A DNA stretch of 64,000 nt, taken from assembly GCA_949752795.1 (NCBI GenBank), contig OX457058.1, positions 170,068,223 through 170,132,222 of the forward strand. Reading direction: 5' to 3'. This stretch comes from Hyperoodon ampullatus (Eukaryota > Chordata > Mammalia > Artiodactyla > Ziphiidae). The notes under the pieces are model-generated. The model worked only from the letters and a program-made list of their open reading frames with translations, was not told where the DNA came from and did no database searches. The stretch's first letter is position 1. Each line of letters starts with the position of its first letter. This document shows, in pieces, positions 12,500 to 23,342 of this stretch. The position numbers and the translations under genes were made by a program.

Positions 12500-13758
12500 G
12501 AACAGTTTTTAAAACCTGACACTTAAATACAGTGAAGCATTGTTACAATGCTCAGAATTTTCCCCCTCAGTTGAAACCTTGAATTTTTTTGTAAGATCAA
12601 GTACATTTTTCATTGGTCTACCTTTTTTTCACCATGCATATATATTTAGAAAATCTAAAACCTAGTGTCCTTGGAGCTTCTTCAAGCATATGTGGGGAAG
12701 TATTAATTTTTTGTAGAGAATAGGGCCATTTTCCACCTTAAAGAGTAATGTCAGTTATCACTGTTATGCCATCATTGTTTTGTGCAAATATGTGCAGAGA
12801 TAAGGGGAGAGTTTGATATGTATGTTCTATGAATCCTTTGATAATAATGAACCTTTTTTATAACTGGGTTTGGCCATATTTATTTCAGAGGGTATTGTGT
12901 TCTCCTAGGCTTTCTTTTTTAGATTTCATCTCTTAAAAATGGGTAATTTGAGCCCTCTTTTATTTCTCTATTATTTTTCCATAAATGAACCTCATTAGTT
13001 GAATACTAACAACTCACTTAAGAATGCCAACTGAAGTTAGTCATCTATTTTTGTTTCTTTCTAGGCTCTAGAGTTGCCTGGCTTACCAATGTCAGCTCGT
13101 GCCCTTGGAAGGGAATACAGGAATAAACTCATGTCCAGGTTTTAGAATGATGAAGAGTTAGTCCCTAGACTGCTGCTGCTTATTATTATTACCTATTCAC
13201 ATTCAGTACTATTTACATAAGTCTGACTTATTGTAAAAAGATGACTAATCAATACATTAATTTTAAGTATATTTAAATTGGATAGCACACAGATAAAAAT
13301 CCAATTAGGCTGTTAGTCAACATAGTTGACATTCCAAGATTAGTTAACTCTATTCACGATTCTCTGAAATTACTCCTAAAATATTTTCTTGTTTATATAA
13401 CAGAAAATGACTGGCTGAGAAAGTATTTGCTGTTTTTCTTTGAACCTTGGGACAAAGTCCGTGCTTATATTCCGTTTAGCCACAGTGGGTAACTGAGAGG
13501 TGAGCCCATGCTGCCCGTTGAAGTGGACCCCATCAGATGTGGTAGAAAGAAAGAAGAGTGAAGTGGGCTTGGGGACTGGAGTCAGGAAACGTGGGCTTCT
13601 GACTCTGCCATTGCTCCACTGGGTGACTTTTTCCTTCCTCTGAGATGCCCTGTATGATTTAGCCATTAGATGCCCTAGGCACAGTGCCTCAAGCCCACGA
13701 TCGTTTTAGGGGCCCATGAAGATGTTTTACTTCTTGCAACAAGCAAGTTCCATACTTT

Positions 13759-13820
13759 GACTGCACTGGTATAAAGACAGATATAACCCAGAATATATTC
13801 ATCTTTATACCAATGCAGTC
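13759..13820. repeat. Inverted repeat (possible DNA-transposon remnant)
   Basis: Left arm GACTGCACTGGTATAAAGA at 13759-13777 pairs with the complement of the right arm ATCTTTATACCAATGCAGTC at 13801-13820, with about 20 bases between. The flanks (TTAGGGGCCCATGAAGATG, GTGCCTGGGGCCCACGAAAG) look like an old interspersed repeat, possibly hAT-type. Confidence 0.6.
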
Positions 13821-14329
13821 ATAAAATATAATTTCTATTATACACACACATATATATTTTTTTATTTTTACAGAGGGAGGAGCCTCTGAAGACAAAAGTG
13901 CCTGGGGCCCACGAAAGCCATACTGCAGCCCTCTCTCCGGTTTCCCATTTCTTTGCTTTGTAAAACGAAGGTATTGAACTGGATGATCTGTGGCTCAGTT
14001 AACGGCTCCATGGAGTGGGTGGAGCCACATTGCAGCAGGACTGACCACGGCTATTTTCTTCTAATTTTAGTCACCAAGAAATGATTCTGTAGTAGGTTAA
14101 AAATAAAACACTAATTTACTAGGGAGAAGTAAAGAGAGCGAAGCTCATGACCCATGGAGAGTGTGTACTTGTCTTCTTCCCAAAGGCTTCGTCTTGAAAT
14201 AAGAGTTCTGATCTACCATAGTTTTAAGTCCAGACACCAAGATGGTCTTTAGTCAATAACAAAGGCTCTTAGAAACAGGCTTAAAATACCAGACAGCTTG
14301 TACAAACATCTCCTTAAAATAAGTTTGAA

Positions 14330-14472
14330 TTTAATATGCATATTTATCTAAGGATGGCTCAAACTAGCATCTGAGGACAGGGGCGCGACACCCAGTGCCA
14401 GTGTCCTGTGTAAGTTCAGACACCTCAGATCCAGCGTCTGCTGTGGCTCTAAGGACTCATGCATGTCATCAA
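14330..14472 (-). other. SERPINA10: Probable SERPINA10 3' UTR with variant poly-A signal
   Basis: After the TGA, the minus strand reaches ATTAAA (plus-strand TTTAAT at 14330-14335), 138 bases past the stop. ATTAAA is the commonest variant poly-A signal. No AATAAA was seen closer to the stop. Confidence 0.4.
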
Positions 14473-14664
14473 TCACAGGAGAGTCGGATTCACCACCCTG
14501 CCCAGAAATAGCACGATTCTGGAGGTTTCTTCATAGATGATGAAGTGAAACGGCCGGTCCACTTTGATGATGGGAGGCATGGAATAAGCAGTGATTTCTG
14601 ACAGGGTTCCCGCCACTGCCTCTGTTCCTTCTTCATCCACCTCAATCATCGCTCTTTGTAAAAC
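14473..14664 (-). CDS. SERPINA10: SERPINA10 coding exon 5 with reactive centre loop
   Basis: Acceptor TTTTCCAG before 14664; stop TGA at 14475-14473; 192 bases. Contains the serpin hinge DEEGTEAVAGT, the reactive bond Tyr-Ser in TAYSMPP, and the C-terminal serpin signature VDRPFHFIIYEE ending LGRVVNPTLL. The hinge keeps small residues, so loop insertion and protease trapping should work. Confidence 0.95.
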   Translation of the reverse strand, partial: VLQRAMIEVDEEGTEAVAGTLSEITAYSMPPIIKVDRPFHFIIYEETSRIVLFLGRVVNPTLL

Positions 14665-16326
14665 CTGGAAAAGGAAATACATGGAAGGCCGTTTGTGTGC
14701 CAGTGGAGATGAGGGAATTAATTGAGCCCCTGGACATTCTGTGTTACTGTCCTACCCACGGGGCCATGCTCTCAGGATTTAGTGGTCCAGGGCTCATCTG
14801 CGCAGAGAGGAATGGTCTGAAGTCGCCCCAGCGACTGCCTTAGAAGCCCGCAAAATACCAGGAGACACCAGGAACCGATTGTGAAATTCATTCTGGGCAG
14901 GGACCCAGGGACTCTGTGGCTGGCCAGTTCATGCACACATGCATCAAATGAACAAATACTTATTTAGCATGTACTTTGTGCTACTGATTTCTGAGCCGAG
15001 CTGGTATTCCTCCTGGAAGGTTTTCAATCTGCCTGGAACCCCTGAGAACTTTGACCTTCCTTCTGGCAGGCTAGGTAGGGGCAGGGTTGTGGTTAGTCTT
15101 CTGTAGCAGCTTCCCAGCACCTGGTACTGCTCTGAAGTGGTCCCTGGGGCAAGCCCTTGGGTCCCTGAAGTCTTCCTGAACTCTGGTGGCCTGTATTTAG
15201 GCCACCTGTTGTGTTTGCGAGGCCCTCTTGTCCAGGAGCCTCATGTGATGTGAGTGACGGACCTGAATAATTATTATAAGAGGCAATATGATAATAATTC
15301 CTACTGTTTTGTAGGGGTATTTCAGAGGGGGTTTCCACAAGGGGCGGGAAGTTAGCCAGATAACCTCTGGGACTTTCTTTCATCTTTAAAGTGGTGCAGT
15401 TTCATGGAATTTTGAATGAATCTGTGAACCAGTTCCATTTTGGGATAAATTTCTCCTTGAGCACTGGGAGAGAAGAGAGAGAGCTCTCCATATGAGAGAT
15501 TAAATTAGTTGAACAGATGTTTTAAAAAGTAGCTCCAAATTCTTAAAACATCCAACTTGGGTGCTGTTTCAATTCTTTTGGAATTTTAATCTAATTTTCT
15601 ACTACAACTTGGCCTTTTATCAACATTAAATGGTATGTAAAAATATTTGTTGGTTTGGGCCCCAGTGGAAGATCCTGACTTACCTTGGATACTTTAAGAT
15701 TTCTTTCAGCAACTGAGAGATCACTCAAGTCAGCCCAGGGTGAGAAGATTCTTCTGATTCCCATCTGTTTAAGCAGCTCATGCATCTTATACTTCTGGTC
15801 TAACTTGAACTTTGGAAAGAAAACTTCCATTTTTCTGTGGTACAAGTACATATAATGGTGAACTGTAGACAAAAGCCATAGATTCTGAACACTAAAAAGG
15901 TCACACTTTCTTTTTACCTTCCCCCAAGATTATTCCCACTAACAAGTCTCCCTCAGTTGACTAGAGCTCATTCTGTTCTTTTGTAATGAATGGTCTGACT
16001 CAGAGAAGAGAGCTTCAGCTTCAGGGAACCAATTTTATTTCCCAGCCAATGACTCACATTCTCTTTAGCAAAGAATGCCACACTTTGTATCCATTTCCCT
16101 GGGTTTTAAAAACAACCCCAAACCAACCAAATAGCTGCTGCCATCTGTCCTGCAGACTCCAGGCTGTTTTCAATACCCAGATTACAGAGACCCCCCAGGA
16201 TTTTAGGAGAACCTTAAGAGTCTGGGGATGGACAAGGGGAGGGGAGTGAAGGGAATTTTCAACCCCCTACCTATTTTTAGCCAGAGAAACTCCGATATTA
16301 TCTATTTTATATATATATATATTTAT

Positions 16327-16391
<65 letters not shown>

Positions 16392-16729
16392 ATATATATA
16401 TTCACACACAATGGAGTTTTTTGTTTAGAGAGATGAGTTCTGTGGCTCAAAAGTAAAAAGAATGAAAACTACTAATTGGTACTAAATTAGTCTTAAAGAA
16501 GTCCCAATGTCTTAATCTGTGAAGTATAGCCAAAATACCAATACCAATTTCACAATGTTCTTCAGAGAAGTAAATGAAATTATATATGTTAAGCACCCAG
16601 AACAACGTCTCGTGTAGTTTCCTTTTGCTCCCTTCATCCCCCCCACCTCTCTCTCCCTCCCTCCATCCCCCTCCCTCCCTCCCTCCCTCCTTCTCTCTCT
16701 CCCTCCCTCCCTCTCCTTCCCTCCCTCCC

Positions 16730-16804
<75 letters not shown>

Positions 16805-19800
16805 GCTGGGCCAGGCTGTCGGGCTGGAATACAACTGAGGACATGACATGCCTTGGAGACCGATTTATAAATGTATCCCCCCAAACATTTGGTGAAGGCT
16901 TATGATGTTTGAGTGCCATGCTAGGCTCTAAGGATTTGAAGGAAAAGAAGAAGGATGAAGATAAAATGGACACTGAAGATCTTTAGCTGGACTCCTCTGT
17001 GCCAAATGCCGGAGTGACAGGGTTCAGGCGGCATCGCCGTGGACTCCTTCCTGGCGCTGCCTTCCTCCCACCCCAGTAGGTGGATTAATTTATTCCACAA
17101 GCATTTGCGACCCTGCTCTGTGCTTCCGACGCTGCTCTCTGCACGCGGCCCCCTCCCCCGGTCGTCTCAGCCAGTCTCATGGTTCCATTTACGTGCTGCT
17201 GACTCCCCAGCCCGGACCTCACCCTGCACCCCAGATCTAGCTGCCTTCCTGACATCTCCGCCTGGATGTCTAATAGGTATTTCTGATCCAGATGTTTCCG
17301 ACTGAACTTTTGAACTTACTGCTCGGTGCCGTGTGCCTCCTACGGTCTCCCCTTTCAGTAAATGGCAAATCCTTCCTTCCCGTTGCTAAGGCCAAAAACT
17401 TTGCCTTCACCTTTGACTCCCCTCTTTCCCTCTCTGTCACCCGCATCCAGTCCGTTAGCCGATCCTGTCACCTCCGGCTTCGTCACAGATCCAGGACCCC
17501 ACCGCTCCCCGTCACTTCCACGGCCACCACCTGCCGAGCATCCTGACTGAGGTGGCGACGCTGACCTCCTGGCTGGTCTCCTTGCCCCTCCCACCTACCC
17601 CTAGCGTCTCTTCTCAGCACGGGCCATACTGCTCCTCTGCTTGGCGCCAGTGGTTTCTCGTCTCCCTTGGCCAAAGCCCAAGTCTTTTCCGGGGCCAGTA
17701 ACGTACAGTCCCGGGTGACACCTGCTGCCTCCTCTGCGACCTCATCCCCAGCTGCTGGAGCCTCACCGGCTGCCTCGCTCTTCCTTGAATCCAGTAAGCA
17801 CAGTCCTGTCCCAGCACTTTCCCACTTCTGCCTGTAACTCTCCTGTCCCCTAGCGTACCCTCGGAGTCCTCCTTCCCCTTAAGTGTTCGCTTACCACTAC
17901 CTTCTTGGCCAGGCTTTCTCTGGCGCCCACCTGCACCCCGCTGGTGCCCTCATCACTAGCACGTGAGCTCCGCGAGGGCTAGCATCGTGCATGCGTCCCA
18001 GTGCCTGGCACATGGGAGAAACTTGATAAGGGCTGGTCGAGTGAATGAACGAGCCAGGCGCTGGGAGAGATGCTGATAGAGGGGGAAACAGGACAAACGC
18101 AGCCCCTGACACCGGGGAGCCCGCAGCGGGCTGGGCTGGGACGGGCACAGGATGAAATTGTGGGTGCCCGTAGGGAGGGGCCGGCTGAGCTGGAGCAGGG
18201 CGACGAGGGAGCTGTACCTGGTTTTCATGTTCCTGAGCCACGTGTCCACCAAATCTGTGGTCAAGTAGTCCTCAAGGGCCAGGTGGTCACCTATCCTTCC
18301 CATGAGGACCACCAGCATGGTGGCATTTCCTCGGTAGGGCAGTTTAAGAACGTGGCAACGAAAATTCTTGTCAAAAGTGGAGGCAAACTTGCCTGCCCTG
18401 TACATCATGGGCACCTTGACTGCCTTGTACTTGTCCAGGTAGAAAGTGTCTGTCTCGGTGAGGACAGGGTCAAAAGGGGTCAGCCATTTCCCTGAACAGA
18501 TAAGAAAGAAACTCGTTGCAGAAACCGCCCTCCTCGAAAGCATCGTTCCTGCTAAAGTAATAAAGGGCCAGTGTTCTATCCCCGTTCCTGCCCAACTAGG
18601 AAAGGCATCTTTATCAGGTTTGTTTTGACCGCAGCTCAGGCGGCCAAACTAAATTCCCCAAAGATCAGCCTTTCGCAGGCTTCTTTCCCAGCTGGCAAAA
18701 CCTGGATCCATCCAGAGGCCCTGTTGGAATCACACACAAAAGCACGGAGATATCTCCTTATGACCCCCTCCCCCCCGGTTCCCTCAATGTTCTGGACAAA
18801 ACACTGAGTGTTTTGAGTGAACGTTTGTTTGAGTGAACAAAAGTCACTCATTCCAGCTGGAGTCCAAAGGACCCACTTCCTTCTACACTCGCTCCCTTGT
18901 GGTTGGTCAGCTCCAGCCTAGAGAAGATTTCAAGCCTGTCCCCAGCCCTGTCTGCAGGAGGGGCCTTCTGACCACCACTTTCTCTAGTGCACACCATGTG
19001 CAAACAGAGGCCACTGTGGCAAAAGTGATGACACCATGCACACCATGTGCAGACAGAGGCCACAGTGGCAAAAGTGATGACATTCCCGTACGTCCTGTGC
19101 TTGGTGAGGCTCTGAGGGCGGGGGCCCCTGGCTGACAAAGAGCCACGCGACCCAGAGGAGGCTGCTAGAGTGCGGCCCCATGACTCTACACACTGATGTC
19201 TGTCTGGCCTGGCTGACGGGAAGCGTGTCCTCCTCCCGGACTTTGCCAGTCCCCTAGTGTCACCTTCCTGTTACAACTGTGGCCACACCAGTCCAGTCCT
19301 CCACGAGAGACGCAGGATGGAAAGGACCCGGGATGAGCGTGTCAGGAGGCCCTCATCTGAGTTTGGCCTCTGCCGTTTATCATGTGATCTCTCTGAGCCT
19401 CAGTTCATCTTTATAGTAGGTGGCAGTGTCTGCATTTTCTATATCGAGAATACGAGGACAAGGGACTTTGTCACTTGCCCCAGGTCACAAAAGTGGAGCG
19501 TGAAAGAGCCAAGATGCAACCCTAAACCTCTCAGATGATATGCCTTTTTTTAAAAAAAATGACGCAGAGGGTTCCCCGTGTCAGAATGTCAGAGGAGGGC
19601 TGTGTAGACGTGCTTAGAAAACGTAAGCCCTGCAAGCACCTGGGCCCCCAGGGCAGGTGCATCAGTGAAAACATTGTCTGGCGCTGTGCCTGGTACGTCC
19701 TACGTGTTCAGTGTATGTTTCACCCTGTTTGTAAAACCTGAGAACATGTTCCTAGGAGATCATTTGGCCTCGACCGTACACAGGCCCAGCAGGAAAGGAA

Positions 19801-20572
19801 GAGACAGGCGAAGAGAGCCATGGCTCTGGCAGAGCATGATCAAAGTACCTTTGAGCAAGATGTAATCCACAAGGATTAGTTTGGTGTCAGGATTAATCTC
19901 ATCAAACAGTCTGGGAATTCTCCCCTGAGTCTCTTTGTTAATGTGAAGGTTCATGAGCCCTTTGGCCTGGGAGGCGTTGCGAAAATTTATAGTCACACAC
20001 TGCGTATCGAAATACCTCTTGGCGAAACTGAGGAAGGTCTCTTTGACATCAAAGTCCTCGTGGATGAAGGCGAAACTCCCCTGGGTCAGGCCCAGCTCCG
20101 GGGTGTGGGAGAGGCTTTCTCGGAGCTGCTTGAAGAGGGCAGGCAGGCGCGGGGGCCGGGTCTGGTTCGCTGCGGGTAGGGTCTGATTCAGGGCCTGCAG
20201 GCGGAGCCCCGTCTCCAGCTGGGCTCTGCTCTGTCCCCTGGCCCCCAGGGTCAGGGCTGCCATGGCCGAGGCCAGGCCGAGCGGGGAGAAGACCACGTTG
20301 CCCTCGTGCCTCATGGAGATCTTACGAAGCAGGCTGAACCCCAAGTTGGAGGTCTCCCCAGAGAGCTTCGGCCAGTCGGCCGTCAGCCAGGGGGCGCCCT
20401 CGTCCTCCGGCAGGACCCGGCCCCCCTCGCTGCTCTCGGTCTGGGCCCTGGGGGTCGGCAGAGTCTCCAGTCCTGCCTGGGCCTCTGGTGAGCGGGGACC
20501 AGGGGTGGAGCCGGGTACCAGCCACACCTGGGCCAGGAGGCAGGGCAGCAGGAGGCTCCGCACCGCCTGCAT
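14473..20572 (-). CDS. SERPINA10: SERPINA10, protein Z-dependent protease inhibitor (ZPI)
   Basis: Four coding exons on the - strand: 20572-19849, 18491-18218, 15834-15684 and 14664-14473, joined in frame to 446 codons plus TGA (human is 444). The secreted plasma serpin inhibits factor Xa on membranes with protein Z, and factor XIa directly. Residues 1-21 (MQAVRSLLLPCLLAQVWLVPG) are a signal peptide; an acidic tail of about 50 residues follows, then the serpin fold from about residue 75. The reactive loop reads EITAYSMPP, so P1-P1' is Tyr410-Ser411 as in known ZPI. Human protein Z contacts Met71, Asp238, Lys239 and Asp293 correspond to Met87, Asp261, Lys262 and Asp316; Asp74 is replaced by Glu90. 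Sequons: N129QT, N136QT, N199AS and a GNAT in exon 3. The reading frame is intact with no stops or frameshifts. A non-coding exon 1 probably lies upstream but I could not place it. Confidence 0.95.
15684..15834 (-). CDS. SERPINA10: SERPINA10 coding exon 4
   Basis: Acceptor TTGTACCACAG before 15834, donor AAG|GTAAGT after 15684; 151 bases. Encodes KMEVFFPKFKLDQKYKMHEL through ERNLKVSK, the serpin segment ahead of the reactive loop, including the GIRRIFSPWADLS motif. Confidence 0.93.
16307..16392. repeat. (AT)n(AC)n compound microsatellite in SERPINA10 intron 3
   Basis: Mixed TATATA blocks (16307-16358) run into an ACACAC block (16359-16386) and further AT-rich bases. Intron 3 spans 15835-18217. 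Confidence 0.93.
16640..16801. repeat. Polypyrimidine (CCCT)n/(CT)n tract in SERPINA10 intron 3
   Basis: About 160 bases almost entirely C and T, with pure CT from 16731 to 16801. Interrupted by single A residues near 16662 and 16730. The SERPINA10 pre-mRNA therefore has a long GA-rich purine tract. Peptides of alternating Arg-Glu or Ser-Leu read here are artefacts. Confidence 0.95.
17235..18055 (+). mobile_element. L2 LINE 3' part in SERPINA10 intron 3
   Basis: Sequence such as TTCAGTAAATGGCAAATCC, TTGCTAAGGCCAAAAACTTTG and CATCCAGTCCGTTAGC is typical of the L2 RT/3' region. The 3' end AGTGCCTGGCACATGGGAG and GTGAATGAACGAG near 18000-18052 closes it. Ancient and non-coding. Confidence 0.75.
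18218..18491 (-). CDS. SERPINA10: SERPINA10 coding exon 3
   Basis: Acceptor CTGTTCAG before 18491, donor AG|GTACAG after 18218; 274 bases. Starts KWLTPFDPVLTETDTFYLDK and ends WLRNMKT plus a split Arg codon. It carries Asp261-Lys262 and Asp316, positions equivalent to human protein Z contacts, and the FRCHVLKLPYRGNAT strand region with an N-glycosylation sequon. Confidence 0.93.
18988..19082. repeat. Tandem duplication, 49-bp unit, two copies, SERPINA10 intron 2
   Basis: TGCACACCATGTGCAAACAG starts copy 1 at 18988; TGCACACCATGTGCAGACAG starts copy 2 at 19037. Both continue with AGGCCAC(T/A)GTGGCAAAAG. Only a few differences, so a fairly recent local duplication. Confidence 0.9.
19335..19500 (+). 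mobile_element. MIR SINE in SERPINA10 intron 2
   Basis: GTGATCTCTCTGAGCCTCAG followed by CACTTGCCCCAGGTCAC is the usual degraded MIR core and tail pattern. Confidence 0.6.
19849..20572 (-). CDS. SERPINA10: SERPINA10 coding exon 2 (start codon, signal peptide, helices A-F)
   Basis: The ATG at 20572-20570 is chosen because it opens a typical signal peptide. An upstream in-frame ATG at 20665 would place a non-hydrophobic stretch first and lies beyond a plausible acceptor (TTCTCCCGAG, exon from 20620); a second possible acceptor lies right before the ATG. The exon ends CTCAAAG|GTACTT at 19849/19848. It is GC-rich and encodes residues 1-241 plus the first base of Gly242. Confidence 0.9.
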
Positions 20573-20620
20573 CTGGGCAGCGTGGAGGCCCGGGAGGCTT
20601 CGCTTTGGCAGCAAGGCTTC

Positions 20621-22330
20621 CTCGGGAGAAAAGAGGGCAGAGATTATTTTCAAAGGCTGATGCACACCTCCTCCCTGTGTCCTGGTACAGCTCCTCCAGT
20701 GACCCGCTTCCTCCCTGGGGGACGGGGCTTAGCTCCCCGAGCCCTGCCTCGGGGACACCCTGAGCAAGTAGGGGTCCCATTTGTCACCTCAGTGGGGGGC
20801 GCATTATTTCACAGGGTGAAACCGCCTCGGGTTTCCATCCAGGGCCGCGCCCTCGGGCAGCTCCTAGTCTCCCCCAGCTTTCCCCAGTCATCCCATTTCC
20901 TCCAGGGGGGCTGCAGGCAGCCAGGAAGAGGGGGATGGAAGAGGAGGCGATCTGGGTGCCCGGCCCCACTGGGTGCGGTCAGAGCAGCGGCCGGAGTCAG
21001 GAGGTCTTCCCAGGCTTTTACTGGTCTGCTTCGTTCACTGCCCTTGATCGCTAGACGATACGGCAGCCCGTCCAAGCTGAGCTGCGGGGACCTGGACCTG
21101 GGGACATGTTTGCCTGGGGACTTGGAGGGTCTGGGTGGCCATCGGGGCAGGGCAGGGGGAAGTGCTGAGTTTGCCTGATTGGGTGGTGAGATCCCCCCTG
21201 CGGCTCCCCTAGGGCCCTCCAGCCAGCCCTGCGGCCCCGTTACAGAGCTCCTCCTAGGAGCTCCCGCCTTCACTCTCCCTGGAGCTCCCCAGCACAGAAA
21301 CAGATAACGAGCTGACTCACACCATGCGAGCCTGGGCTAAGCTCCCCTTGGACGGTCTCATCTCATCCTCACTGCGACCTGTGAAGTGTGTCCTCCTCTC
21401 ACTGCCCCGAGGCTGCCTATTCTAGTGGGGCCAGCCTTCCAGCACAGGCGGTGGGTCTCCAAACGCCACGCTCGCCCCCACTGCCCCCCCGCCTCTGGCC
21501 TCCCTCACATCCTTGGGCCCCGAGGCTGGCTCCTGGGCACCTGTACAGTTTCCATCTGAATAAACCCCTGTGTGCTGGGCTGTGCCACCTGCCTGTCTCC
21601 ACACACGGTTCCTGGTGCTCAGCTGACACCCCCAAGCCTGTGTCCCAGAGGCTGTCTGGAAGGTCACCAGGATGCACCCTCACCCTCCTCTGCCTATTGG
21701 ACCCACTGCCCCAGGAGGGTCTCTTTGGGGGCAGGACCACTCAGCCCAGTGCCCGCGGGGCAGGTGAGGCTGCAGACCTCACGGGAGCTCCTGTCAGCAG
21801 AGACCCTCATTCTCAGGCCACCTGTAGCAAAATGCGGCGACAGGGTGAGGTTGCCAGGCCTCTTCTCCCTGCCGCAGGGGGCTGTGTCCTCACCTGTGCC
21901 GGCTACAAAGTGACCCCTGTCCCCAGGACTCAGTGCGTTGCTCTTTGCTTTTGCTAAAGGGCGCCATAGGATCCGGGGCTTCATTCCCTCCACAGCTTCA
22001 GTGGCATGACCTTACTCAGTGAAATATTCCTGCTGTTTTCTAGCTGTCAGCGTTTAGGAAACTCTGTCCGATTCTAAATGGCAAGCCTGCCTTCAGTAGG
22101 TCACGCCAGCACTGCACATGCTGGGTGAGCACCTCCTGGAATGTACCACACGCACCCAGGTTCATGCCTTCATTATATCACAGGATATAGCACCCCTTTG
22201 TAAATTAATCCCACAGCAGGACACTCCCGAATTCAGAATCACTTCTGTCTCTGACAGCCATCAGGAAATGATCCCAGCACAGCAAGTAGATGTCACCCCT
22301 TCTGACTGCTAAGTCTCTCCTCGAAGCTCC
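20621..22330. other. GC-rich region upstream of SERPINA10 exon 2
   Basis: Intron 1 and/or 5' flank of SERPINA10. Many long overlapping ORFs appear on both strands because stop codons are rare at this GC content; none looks like a gene. I could not place the non-coding first exon or promoter. Confidence 0.45.
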
Positions 22331-22900
22331 ACCTTCAATCTGGAGTGGCAGCCCAGGAATACACTGGGCGGCCCTGCACGCTGCTTACCCGGCAGTCCCA
22401 TGCATCCCCTAGGGTCTTTGTTCATCTACAGAACTGTACAGAATCTGTGTGCAGGGGGCATCCCCTCAAACACCAGGGTGCAGCCGAGGATGCCGTGAGC
22501 GAAAAAGAATGGAGGACACCTGATTCAGAATGGAGTCAGGAAGCCATGCAGGGTGGGCGCTCATGCATTCCCGCTCGTCTCAACATTCATCATCAGCAGG
22601 AAGAAGGAAGCTTTTCGCACACCTTAGTAACGGCAAACCGCCCACGCTTGCTGCCAACAAGAAACCACCATGACTCTGAACTCCCATTCTCCTCCAATGA
22701 GCTTTGGTTCAAAACAACACTCCCCAGCTTCCTCCCTGAACCTAGTAAAAGCCAACCTCGCCTTTGTCTCTTTGGGACTTGCCTATGGTTTGCCATAGTT
22801 TGTTGGTCCCGAATTGCAATTCCTCTGCTCTTCCTGAATCAATTAATCTTCGCTTAATCTTAACTGCCATTAATTTTGTTTAAGGATGACACAAGGATGC
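22331..22900 (+). mobile_element. Possible ERV LTR-like remnant
   Basis: GGGACTTGCCTATGGTTTGC, GGTCCCGAATTGCAATTCC, TCTGCTCTTCCTGAATCAA is reminiscent of the 3' part of ancient retroviral LTRs. Boundaries and family uncertain; no coding sequence. Confidence 0.35.
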
Positions 22901-23121
22901 AGCATCCCAAATAGAACCCGAGCAGTAAGAAATCAACCACTTACCCACCACTTCTCAGCCCTGAACAGACCTGGAGCAGCAACTCTACCCCCAGATCTGG
23001 AAGCAGGGGAAACTCTCTTGCCTGGGCAGACAGGTCCCTGGGAAGAAGGCCAGGGAGTTGTGTGGGGCTTGCACAGTGAGTGTGGTGGGCGTGAAATCTC
23101 AAGCCTTAAAAGCCTCTTCCT

Positions 23122-23342
23122 GGGGACTTCCTTCGTGGCGCAGTGGTTAAGACTCCATGTTCCCGAGGCAGGGGCCTGGGTTCCATCCCTGGTCAGGGAA
23201 CTAGATCCCACATGCATGCCACAACTAAGAGTTCATGCCATAACTAAGGAGCCCGCCTGCCGCAACTAAGATCCGGTGCAACCAAATAAATAAATATTTT
23301 TAAAAATTTTTTTAAAAGAATCCATTATGTTAAAAAAAAAAA
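23122..23342 (+). mobile_element. CHR-1-type SINE
   Basis: GGGACTTCCTTCGTGGCGCA head, CCGCAACTAAGATCCGGTGC and AATAAATAAATATT tail. Target duplication AAAAGCCTCTTCCT at 23108-23121 and 23343-23356. Confidence 0.9.

Larger units (their letters stand above)
11066..14329. other. PPP4R4-SERPINA10 convergent intergenic region
   Basis: AT-rich spacer between two convergent genes. Contains a (TG)n run at 12459-12497 and a palindromic element at 13759-13820; otherwise no gene, RNA or clear repeat recognised. Part may be extended PPP4R4 3' UTR. Confidence 0.5.

Noticed and set aside
16447..16973. Several ORFs with Arg-Glu or Ser-Leu repeats on both strands
   Set aside because: They are translations of the (CT)n/(CCCT)n simple repeat; no unique protein sequence.
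18070..18495. 141-codon plus-strand ORF
   Set aside because: It is the antisense shadow of SERPINA10 exon 3.
19943..21178. Long plus-strand ORFs over and beyond SERPINA10 exon 2
   Set aside because: Antisense of a GC-rich exon and flank where stop codons are rare; no domain.
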